The position numbers were made by a program, and so were the translations under genes. From contig JAEWXD010000042.1 of assembly GCA_023396045.1 (NCBI GenBank), positions 1 through 17,872 of the forward strand: a stretch of 17,872 nt of DNA, written 5' to 3'. Numbering within the stretch: position 1 is the stretch's first letter; every line of letters begins with the position of its first letter. The notes under the pieces are model-generated. The model was not told the DNA's origin and made no database searches. It saw only the letters and a program-made list of their open reading frames with translations. Source of the DNA: Bacillota bacterium (GTDB lineage Bacteria > Bacillota > Clostridia > Christensenellales > Aristaeellaceae). Positions 1 through 7,600 of the stretch are shown here, piece by piece.

Positions 1-437
1 ACTATTCCTGCAGATAAAGTACAAGATGGCAGCACCATCAGTGCAAAATCTGAAGACAAAACCGGCAACCAATCTCAACCGCAAACTGCAACTGTAGGTA
101 ATAATCCGGATCAAACCCCTCCGGGCAAACCAAGCGTAACACCGGAATCCAACGGCAGTGTAACCATTACACCACCAACAGATACCGATGGGGACTTGAA
201 GAAAGTAATCATCAACTATGTGGATGAAAACGGTACACCAAAAGAAGTAACTGCAACCAAGGGCGACGATAATAAATGGACAGTACCGGCAGGCAGTGAT
301 GTAACTGTAGATGAAAACACAGGTGTAGCAACTATTCCTGCAGATAAAGTACAAGATGGCAGCACCATCAGTGCAAAATCTGAAGACAAAACCGGCAACC
401 AATCTCAACCGCAAACTGCAACTGTAGGTAATAATCC
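1..437 (+). repeat. 330-bp direct repeat of an Ig-like module
   Basis: Bases 1-107 are identical to bases 331-437, giving a period of 330 bp (110 codons). Identity at the DNA level, not only in protein, indicates recent duplication or gene conversion. The first copy is cut by the window edge, so more copies may lie upstream. Confidence 0.93.
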
Positions 438-1353
438 AACTCCTGCACCAATAGATACCGATAATGACGGCATCCCGGATGACCAAGACCCGGACGATGA
501 TAATGACGGTGTAAACGATAAGGACGAAGAAGCTGCAGGCTTAAATCCAAAGAACCCTGATAGTGATGGCGACGGAACACCGGATGGTCAAGAAGATGCA
601 GACGGCGACGGAATCAACAACGATGACGAATCCGACGATAATAGCACAACCATTACCGATAAAGATGGAGACGGTAAACCGGATATTATTACTCCAAATC
701 AACCTACACCAATTGACACTGATAATGACGGCATCCCGGATGACCAAGACCCGGACGATGATAACGACGGTGTAAACGATAAGGACGAAGAAGCTGCAGG
801 CTTAAATCCAAAGAACCCTGATAGTGATAACGACGGTACACCGGATGGTCAAGAAGATGCAGACGGCGACGGAATCAATAACGATGACGAATCCGACGAT
901 AATGGCACAACCATTACCGATAAAGATGGCGACGGTAAACCGGATATTATTACTTCAAATCAACCTGCACCAATTGACACCGATAATGACGGCATCCCGG
1001 ATGACCAAGACCCGGACGATGATAATGACGGTGTAAACGATAAGGACGAAGAAGCTGCAGGCTTAAATCCAAAGAACCCTGATAGTGATAACGACGGTAC
1101 ACCGGATGGTATGGAAGACACGGATGGCGATGGTATTTTGAATAAAGATGAATCTGACGCAAATAGCCATACCATTACAGACAGAAATAAAGATGGTAAA
1201 GCAGATATTATTACTCCAAATACAAAAGTAGCGGAATATAAAAAAGCCCCTAAAACAGGTGATACTTTTAATACCGTGCTTTATTCAATGCTTGCTCTGA
1301 TATCCATTCTTGGTATATATGTAGTAACAAAAACAAAAAAAGCAAGAAGATAA
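1..1353 (+). CDS. Sortase-anchored surface protein with Ig-like and thrombospondin type 3-like repeats (5' truncated)
   Basis: The reading frame is open from the first base, so the protein begins before the window; 450 residues are visible. The N-terminal part holds about 110-residue Ig-like adhesin modules; the end of one and the whole of the next are seen. Then come three 87-residue units rich in DxDxDG motifs (DTDNDGIPD, DSDNDGTPDG, DADGDG), the pattern of calcium-binding thrombospondin type 3 repeats. The C-terminus is a sorting signal: APKTGD at about residues 415-420, a hydrophobic segment (VLYSMLALISILGIYVV) and a basic tail KTKKARR. The first residue is Ala rather than Leu, a variant I associate with clostridial sortase substrates. 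The likely role is a calcium-stabilised stalk or adhesin linked to peptidoglycan. No sortase gene is in the window. Ligand unknown. Confidence 0.9.
   Translation, partial: TIPADKVQDGSTISAKSEDKTGNQSQPQTATVGNNPDQTPPGKPSVTPESNGSVTITPPTDTDGDLKKVIINYVDENGTPKEVTATKGDDNKWTVPAGSDVTVDENTGVATIPADKVQDGSTISAKSEDKTGNQSQPQTATVGNNPTPAPIDTDNDGIPDDQDPDDDNDGVNDKDEEAAGLNPKNPDSDGDGTPDGQEDADGDGINNDDESDDNSTTITDKDGDGKPDIITPNQPTPIDTDNDGIPDDQDPDDDNDGVNDKDEEAAGLNPKNPDSDNDGTPDGQEDADGDGINNDDESDDNGTTITDKDGDGKPDIITSNQPAPIDTDNDGIPDDQDPDDDNDGVNDKDEEAAGLNPKNPDSDNDGTPDGMEDTDGDGILNKDESDANSHTITDRNKDGKADIITPNTKVAEYKKAPKTGDTFNTVLYSMLALISILGIYVVTKTKKARR
451..1233 (+). repeat. Three tandem 261-bp repeats encoding TSP3-like calcium-binding units
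   Basis: Units start at 451, 712 and 973 (the Ile codon before DTDNDGIPDD), each 87 codons long. The first two-thirds of the units are almost identical at the nucleotide level. Copies 2 and 3 share the GATAACGACGGTACA variant where copy 1 has GATGGCGACGGAACA. The end of copy 3 diverges (GMEDTDGDGILNKDE), as is usual for the last unit in an array. Confidence 0.95.
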
Positions 1354-1360
1354 TTCTTCA

Positions 1361-1386
1361 AAGAGGCGAGTAATCGCCTCTTTTTT
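1361..1386 (+). terminator. Rho-independent terminator of the surface protein gene
   Basis: A 9-bp stem (AAGAGGCGA / TCGCCTCTT) with a GTAA loop runs straight into a T tract, 7 bases after the stop codon. Confidence 0.93.
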
Positions 1387-1403
1387 GTAAAATAAATTTG
1401 TAA

Positions 1404-1434
1404 AAATAAAAACAAGCCTGCATTTGCAGGCTTG
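1404..1434 (-). terminator. Rho-independent terminator of the FMN-binding protein gene
   Basis: On the minus strand CAAGCCTGCA and TGCAGGCTTG form a perfect stem followed by TTTTTATTTTTA. It lies about 40 bases past the stop codon of the minus-strand gene and faces the plus-strand terminator of the neighbouring gene. Confidence 0.88.
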
Positions 1435-1476
1435 CCCACGAGCTATCGTGTAATGGAAGGTAGTATTTAGAAAGGA

Positions 1477-2598
1477 TTATTTTGCAGTGTAAGTGAAAAT
1501 GATTTCCGGGAAACCAAAACTTGCAATATTAATTTGATAGTTTTTGCCACTTTCAAAAATCGGGTTTTCTGTTTTTTCTTTTCTGTTGTAAGTAGAAGCG
1601 GCAGGATTAATTGCACCATCTTCTGTTAAAACATTAAAACGAGTGTTTACTGTGCCGTGGTGGCCAATGATTTCTTGTTCAATAGCATCACCATTTTCTG
1701 GGGTAATGATTACATGTTCAATATTTGCAAGCCAAGCTTTTATATCAGCATTTTGCAAAGTAATTTTGCCGTCTATTGTGCTAATATCTTCAGTTTTTAG
1801 GTTGCTTTCAATAATAAAGTGAGGTGCTTGTGCCATATCTTCTTCACCGTGGCCGGATTCAAAATGTGGTGCACGATACTTGTTAGAACTGTCTACTACG
1901 TTAATATAGTATTTTCCGGGGGCAAGTGTTGTGATGTCTTTGAATTTTAATGTTGCAGTTTTGGTATCTGCGCTAAAGGTGTAGCTATCTGCCGGCAATA
2001 CGTTTTCTTCGTTATTGTATATGCTGTAGCGGATATCCAATAGTTCTAAAGCAAAGTCTTCTGGAAAACGGTTTTCAAATTGTATGGTATTACCTTCAAT
2101 GGCAACTTGTTTTAACATTGCACCTGTGCCGGGTAAGAATGTTTTACCGGCTTTACCGGCAAAAGCGTTAAGTACAGCTTCTTGTAAAGCGACACCTGCC
2201 ATAGTTGCACCACTAACAGCATCTGCTTGACCGTTTTCAAATTGCATTGCAGCAACTTCTTCAGCAGTTTTTCCAATAAATTTATCTAATGCTCCAGAGC
2301 CGATCACAACGTCCCAATAAGGTTTGTTTTTAGCTACCCATTTTTCTTCTTGGTCTTTGCTTTCCAAAGAGCCTTCTAAGCCGGTACCGTTGTCTTTAAT
2401 AGATACAATTTTTCCATTTTCATCTACTTCTACAAGCACTTTTACATTATAGAAAGGTGGGTGTATAAATGGGGAAACAGAAGGATAATTACGGGAGTCC
2501 ACGTTGGCATCGCCTTCTATTGTAGCGGCAAATACATTGCCGGTTTGCAAAAAGAGCAAAGTAAGTATAAGTAATAATGATAATAGTTTACGGTTCAT
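1477..2598 (-). CDS. Secreted FMN-binding domain protein, likely iron-regulated
   Basis: The protein has 373 residues. A signal peptide spans about residues 1-25 (MNRKLLSLLLILTLLFL... VFAA) with no lipobox Cys. Residues about 45-150 form an FMN_bind domain ending in DAVSGATMAG. The SGAT motif (residues 129-132) is where ApbE-type transferases attach FMN to Thr in this family. Residues about 160-373 look like two beta-sandwich modules; the last ends in GKNYQINIASFGF, weakly reminiscent of the haemoglobin-interacting (DUF1533/HID-type) domain of Shr-like proteins. A His-rich stretch near residue 245 (APHFESGHGEED...APHF) could bind metal or haem. The start codon follows a strong AGGAGG. The promoter carries the same operator as feoA, so I infer a role in extracellular flavin-based electron transfer or iron reduction. 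The flavin domain is confident; the function is inferred. Confidence 0.85.
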   Translation of the reverse strand: MNRKLLSLLLILTLLFLQTGNVFAATIEGDANVDSRNYPSVSPFIHPPFYNVKVLVEVDENGKIVSIKDNGTGLEGSLESKDQEEKWVAKNKPYWDVVIGSGALDKFIGKTAEEVAAMQFENGQADAVSGATMAGVALQEAVLNAFAGKAGKTFLPGTGAMLKQVAIEGNTIQFENRFPEDFALELLDIRYSIYNNEENVLPADSYTFSADTKTATLKFKDITTLAPGKYYINVVDSSNKYRAPHFESGHGEEDMAQAPHFIIESNLKTEDISTIDGKITLQNADIKAWLANIEHVIITPENGDAIEQEIIGHHGTVNTRFNVLTEDGAINPAASTYNRKEKTENPIFESGKNYQINIASFGFPEIIFTYTAK

Positions 2599-2616
2599 AT
2601 GTACCTCCTAAAATAG

Positions 2617-2635
2617 TTAGTTAGTAATAACTAAT
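2617..2635 (-). promoter_or_regulatory. DtxR/IdeR-like operator upstream of the FMN-binding protein gene
   Basis: TTAGTTAGTAATAACTAA (plus strand) is an imperfect palindrome, TTAGTTA-N4-TAACTAA. Together with the next T it is the exact reverse complement of the site at 17289-17307 in front of feoA. It lies just downstream of the predicted -10 and about 20 bases before the start codon, a position that suits repression. It resembles the DtxR box TTAGGTTAGCCTAACCTAA with one base missing from each arm. The identity of the bound regulator is inferred. Confidence 0.8.
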
Positions 2636-2644
2636 ATATTTTGT

Positions 2645-2673
2645 ATGTTATCATCATCAATTTATATTGTCAA
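2645..2673 (-). promoter_or_regulatory. Promoter of the FMN-binding protein gene
   Basis: Minus strand: TTGACA (2668-2673), a 17-base spacer, then TAACAT (2645-2650). The -35 is perfect and the -10 matches 4 of 6 positions. The operator follows at once. Confidence 0.7.
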
Positions 2674-2795
2674 TATGTCCATCAAAATTTTTATAAAGAA
2701 TATATGGTGTATTTTACAAAATAGCATACATTCGGTATTTCATAACTTATATGTAAATAGTGCGTTATTTGGCTGTGTGAAAATACGAATAAATT

Positions 2796-2829
2796 AAAAA
2801 TAAGCCTGCAATATAACAGGCTTATTTTT
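2796..2829 (-). terminator. Terminator after rae1
   Basis: A 13-bp perfect stem (AAAAATAAGCCTG / CAGGCTTATTTTT) with an 8-base loop overlaps the rae1 stop codon by two bases. The A and T flanks make it work in either direction; it ends the rlmB-rae1 transcript. Confidence 0.88.
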
Positions 2830-3328
2830 ATGTTTTGATATAGTTATTTAATTTTTGGTATAAATCTTGCGGCAAGCGTTCTGCTAAGGAATTGCGCGTG
2901 TTTGCTTCTGCTTGCACATGTTTTTTATGTACATGCATATTTTGAAAGCCTTGTAATAACTCCCTTGCAGACATACGTGTTGCACCATCACCCAATATAC
3001 TATACTGTTGCAGTGCATCACTTGTTGCAACGGTTACTTGTTGGTACTTTGGGCTTTGGTATACGGCTTTTTCTATGTAGCTGTCTGCCGTTTCATCCTT
3101 TTTTGTAAAAATGATTTGCATATGCTTTCGCTTTTCTACCGATGTTGCAATGCGCTCGCTTCTGTAGCCGTCAAATACCAATATGGCATGGGTTTTATGC
3201 AGGGCAGCATATTCTTCTAAAAGGTTTGCTAATCTGTCCCTGCATTCATCAATGGGCCATTGTAAGCGTTGCGCTTCATCCCATGCACCTATGATATTGT
3301 ATCCGTCTACAAAAAGAATTTGGTTCAT
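2828..3328 (-). CDS. rae1: NYN/PIN-like ribosome-associated endoribonuclease Rae1 (YacP)
   Basis: The 166 residues are close to the length of Bacillus subtilis YacP/Rae1. The N-terminus ILFVDGYNIIGAW holds the first catalytic Asp of the NYN (PIN-like) fold. Further acidic and fold motifs are LVFDGYRS (about residues 50-57), KKDETADSYIEKAV (about 76-89) and TVATSDALQQY (about 98-108). Rae1 enters the ribosomal A site and cleaves particular mRNAs during translation. The gene overlaps the rlmB stop by one base (TAATG on the minus strand), so the two are probably translationally coupled. The rlmB(yacO)-yacP order is conserved in Firmicutes, which supports the name. Confidence 0.9.
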   Translation of the reverse strand: MNQILFVDGYNIIGAWDEAQRLQWPIDECRDRLANLLEEYAALHKTHAILVFDGYRSERIATSVEKRKHMQIIFTKKDETADSYIEKAVYQSPKYQQVTVATSDALQQYSILGDGATRMSARELLQGFQNMHVHKKHVQAEANTRNSLAERLPQDLYQKLNNYIKT

Positions 3329-4404
3329 TATCTGCCTTTTGCAATTTCAAATAATAAAATACCTGCGGCAACAGATGCATTTAAGGAATCAATGCTGCCT
3401 TTCATAGGAATACTAACGGTTTTATCTGCGTTTTCAAGCAATAGCTGGCTTACACCATCGCCTTCACTACCAATAACCAATACGCATGGGCCAGAGAAGT
3501 CTACCGTGTTATATTGTTCGCCATCCATATCGGCTGCATAAATCCAAAGCCCTTTGCGTTTTAAGCTTTCTATCATGCCGTTTAAGTTGGTTACGCGTGC
3601 TACCATAATATGTTCAATTGCACCGGCGCTGGCTTTTACAGCAGTAGAAGTTAAACCGGCGCTGCGGCGTGTAGGAATAATTACACCATGGGCACCAGCA
3701 CATTCAGCAGAACGAATAATAGCACCTAAGTTGTGGGGGTCTGTAATACCGTCAAGCATTACAATAAAGGGAGCTTCGCCCTTTTGCTCTGCTTTCTTTA
3801 AAATGTCATCTACATCATAATATTGGTATGCAGAAGCATAGGCAATCATACCCTGGTGGTGTGGTGCAATTTGGTCTAAACGTTTACGGTCTACTTCCTG
3901 CACTGTGATTTTTGCATCTTTGGCTTTTGCAATAATTTCCAATGCAGAACCACTGATTTCGCCCTTGTGTACTAAGATTTTTTCAATATCTCTACCGCTT
4001 TTTAATGCTTCACGAATTGGGTTTCTACCAACCAAGATGTTTTCATCTATTTCTTGTACTTCTTCCACTACGGCAGGTGCTACCGGGGCTTTCTTTGCTT
4101 CGTACTCAAATTTAGCATAGCTTGGGCCTTCTTCAAAGCTCATGCCTTTGTCAAAGCGCTTTGCAGGTCCTTTTTTATAAGCACCGGGTTTGCCAAATTT
4201 AGCACCGGATTTTGGGAAGCTTTTGCCAAAGCCTTTGTTATCAAAGCTGCGCTCGCTACGGCCTTCAAAATCTCTGTTGCCAAAGCTTTTGCTTTTGCTT
4301 GCACCAAAACTGCGTTCGCCTCTGCTTTGGTATTCTTCTCTGTTATTGTTTCTTTTTTGTTTATTGTTGCCACGGTTACCGGGCAGGCTATTAAAAAATG
4401 CCAT
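3328..4404 (-). CDS. rlmB: 23S rRNA (guanosine-2'-O)-methyltransferase RlmB (TrmH/SpoU family) with a long disordered N-terminus
   Basis: The protein has 358 residues against about 245-250 for typical RlmB. Residues about 122-200 are the L30e-like substrate-binding domain (LVGRNPIREAL...HHQGMIAYA). Residues about 212-358 are the SpoU knot domain with its motifs: LDGITDPHNLGAIIRSA (217-233), IGSEGDGVS (311-319) and SIPMKGSIDSLNASVAAGIL (331-350). It would methylate the 2'-O of a conserved G in the peptidyl-transferase loop (G2251 in E. coli) using SAM. Residues 1-115 are an Arg/Lys/Gly/Phe/Ser-rich, low-complexity extension with recurring RSF, SFG and GKSF/FGK motifs, probably disordered and RNA-binding. 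The start follows AAAGGAGAAAC. It is first in a two-gene operon with rae1. Confidence 0.92.
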   Translation of the reverse strand: MAFFNSLPGNRGNNKQKRNNNREEYQSRGERSFGASKSKSFGNRDFEGRSERSFDNKGFGKSFPKSGAKFGKPGAYKKGPAKRFDKGMSFEEGPSYAKFEYEAKKAPVAPAVVEEVQEIDENILVGRNPIREALKSGRDIEKILVHKGEISGSALEIIAKAKDAKITVQEVDRKRLDQIAPHHQGMIAYASAYQYYDVDDILKKAEQKGEAPFIVMLDGITDPHNLGAIIRSAECAGAHGVIIPTRRSAGLTSTAVKASAGAIEHIMVARVTNLNGMIESLKRKGLWIYAADMDGEQYNTVDFSGPCVLVIGSEGDGVSQLLLENADKTVSIPMKGSIDSLNASVAAGILLFEIAKGR

Positions 4405-4454
4405 TTGTTTCTCCTTTAATTAGCATTGTAATGGTCTACAAATATTCATTATAT

Positions 4455-4483
4455 ATGATACTTGTAAAAGCGTACTCTGTCAA
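4455..4483 (-). promoter_or_regulatory. Promoter of rlmB-rae1
   Basis: Minus strand: TTGACA (4478-4483), a 17-base spacer and TATCAT (4455-4460), about 50 bases before the rlmB start codon. The rest of the 4405-4612 gap is AT-rich and holds no other signal I can support. Confidence 0.75.
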
Positions 4484-4612
4484 TGCAAATAAGCCAAAAA
4501 CAAGCAATTTTCGCTATTTTTACTAACGTTGAATATCTGTTTTTTAATTCAAAAAATCAAAAAATATTTAATATGGATTATGTAGTATATTCTTTTCCTT
4601 TTTACGCATGTT

Positions 4613-4642
4613 AAAAAGGCGAACGCATAGGTTCGCCCTTTT
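4613..4642 (-). terminator. Terminator of the SdrD_B-repeat protein gene
   Basis: On the minus strand AAAAGGGCGAAC and GTTCGCCTTTTT form a long stem around a 6-base loop and end in a T run. It starts immediately after the stop codon. Confidence 0.88.
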
Positions 4643-7600
4643 CTATCTTTGCCAATGGGTATTGGTTTTTTCAGTTTGTCTAGACCAGTCTTGGTGGCTA
4701 GGGGAGTTAAAGTGGTAATCTTCAACACGCAAGCCATCTTTCAAAGTAAATCCAATATCAAAATCATTGCGATTATCTGCACTATATAACGTAAAAATGT
4801 CAGAATGGGCAACGTCGCCTTCGCTTTGGGTTAGTATACTTGAAATTTGTGGTAAGGTGCTGTTTTGCATACTGGCATTTAATTCATCTGGCAAATGCAC
4901 TTCAATTTGGTAAGTGCCGGGGTAAATATTATATATTTTATAGTAACCGTTGCCATCAGAATTGCCACTGTATACTTCTGTGCCATTTTGCATTATAGAA
5001 ATATGGATATTTTCTACGGGTGGTTCACCAGCATCCTGCAAACCGTTTTGGTTGCTATCAAGCCATACATAGTCGCCAATTTGCGCCGGCACAATGCTAA
5101 TAAAATTAATGTCCTCCACTGAATTCGGCATATGCAATGTAATGGGGGCAGAAACAGCAATATCGCCTTCCATTTGGGCAGTTGCATTATGTTGTGCACT
5201 GAAACTGGAATCATTTGGTTTTACAAATACACTGCCTTCTATGGCTTGGGCTTTTACGGTATAATCACCGGCATCCAAATGACCAAATGCATAGGCCCCG
5301 TTTTCATCTGTTGTGGTGCTGGCAATTTTTTCTTGCCCCTTGTATAAGCTAACAGCAACTTCTGGGGCGAATTTTTGTTCACCTTTATGGTCTACCCATA
5401 GTTTGCCTTCTATTTGCATATATACTACGGCACCGAAGCCTGTATCTTGTATGTTACTACCAGATAGCACGCTAATCTTACGGCTTATTGCACGTTGGCC
5501 TGCTATGCTCGTTTCCGGTATCGCCTCTGCGGATTCTGCGCCATCTGCAAGCAACAAGGCAAGCTCATATTCGCCGGGGCGCAGGTTTGCAATAGTAATT
5601 TGGCCTTGCGCATCGCTTTTATAGTTGCCCAATATTTCGTTGTTGTAAAGCAGTACAAATTGGCTGTCTGCATAGGCAATATCGTTTTCATCTTTACGGG
5701 CATTTTTGTTAATATCCAGCCATGCACTGCTTTCTATGCTTGCAGGGCTAACAGCAGGGATATGCTGTACGGGGTTTTCTAATAAACTGCTTTGTGTAAC
5801 AGAAAGCACATCACTATTGGCGTTGGCCCAAGCTACATTACTATCGTTTGAGAAAATATAGCCTGTAGGCAGTGTGATTTGCAGTGCATAATCTCCCGGG
5901 CGTAAGTTGTTAAATACATAATTTCCTTTGGCATCACTGCTACTTTTCAGTGGCACTTGCTTTGCGTTTTGAGAGCTGAGCTCAATGGCCACGCCTTGCA
6001 AAGCCTTTTCACCACTGTCTTGTACACCGTTGCCGTTGCTATCTTCAAATGCGATGCCCTCTAAGTGTGCCAATCGGTAGGCACCACCTAAGTTTGCCTG
6101 TAACTTTGTACCGGAAGCAAAATCAAAAGTTTCACCTAAATACTCATTTTGCTCACTTACAAAGGTGTTGCCACCATCTACACTATCGGCAAATTTAGCA
6201 CCTTGTGGTAAAGTGTACTGTAATTGATATCTACCCGGCAGAATGCCTTCAAATTCGTATAAGCCATCTGCATTGGTAAAAGTATGCAATAGCAGGTTTT
6301 GATTTGTATCTAACAAATTTACTGCAACATTTTCAAAACCTTTGTTATCGTCATCAAAGCCGTTGTCGTTTAAGTCCTCAAAAATTTTACCTTGAATATT
6401 GCCTTCTAAAATAATGCCGGCATTTACTTTGGTATTATTTTCACCCATAATCAAAGGTATTTCATCTGTAAAGCCCTTGGATTTTTCAGCATGGGTAATG
6501 TAGTTTTCCTCGTTATTGTCCAAACGGCGCACATACATATGGTCTTTTACAGGGGCAAATTCCAAACGAATGTTACCACTATACAAACCGGTAATACGAT
6601 ATTCACCTTTGTTATTTGTTTTGGTACGGAATATTTCTTGCTCGCCACGGTAGGCAATCACTTCTACATTGGGTACCAATTTTTCACCACGTTGGTATAC
6701 ACCGTCAAAGTTCTTATCTATATAAACCAAGCCGCCAAAGTCTAACATACGGGCTACACCCAATGCAATTTGGGTTTCTTCATTGTTGTTTATTTGTATG
6801 TGCGGTATGCTGCTCTCTCTGCGGCCAACCAGTTGATTAAAATGGTTATTGCTTGCTACATCCCCATTGCCGCGTATGGTAAATTCTGTGCCGTCTGCAG
6901 GCAAGATGGCACGAATACGATAGCTGTTTTGGCGAATGGCAGGCACAAAGAAATTGCCGTTTTCATCGGTAAAGCCTTTGGCAATGCTTTTGTCTGTGGT
7001 ATCACGGATAAATTCCACATGAATACCGGCTACACCTTGTTCGCCTTCATCTAATATACCGTTATAGTTTTGGTCAAAAAATGCTTGTATGCGGGCAGAA
7101 CCGGGTTTTACCACACCGATGTTTACATTTTTTAATTGCTCTGCATTTTTTAAATAGAAATCACGGCTATCACTATTGCCGGTAAATGGGGTAAAGATAC
7201 TTCGTAAATCTCTGCCCTCCAATGTATAAATGGCAAATAAATGGTCCTCAGGCAAGGTTGCTTTTATTACATAGCTATCTTGTGGTAGCTGTGTTATTTT
7301 CCAATAGCCGTTTTCGTCTATATGGGCAGAAGCGCTCTTGTGTTTTGCTTTGCCTGTTGCAGTAATTTGTATATCTGTAAAGGCAGGTTCGTCTTCATCC
7401 ATAATGCCGTTATTATTGCTATCTAACCATATTCTACCTTCTATGGAGGAGCTGATGGCTACAGCGCTGCTTACAAACGTTGTTTGGTTTGCCGATACCT
7501 GTACATTTTCAATAATGGAAATATTGTTTTCAGAAGGTCCGGTTGCGCTATTTAGACGGCCGCCACCCTTGCCCATTTTTGTAAATAAGTATTTATCTTG

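Noticed and set aside
563..1036. Pair of 70-codon plus-strand frames and several minus-strand frames in the repeats
   Set aside because: They recur because the DNA repeats; each is a shifted or antisense reading of the same TSP3-like unit.
4140..4373. 77-codon Ala/Lys-rich frame on the minus strand
   Set aside because: It is a frame-shifted reading of the low-complexity rlmB N-terminus, where biased composition removes stops.
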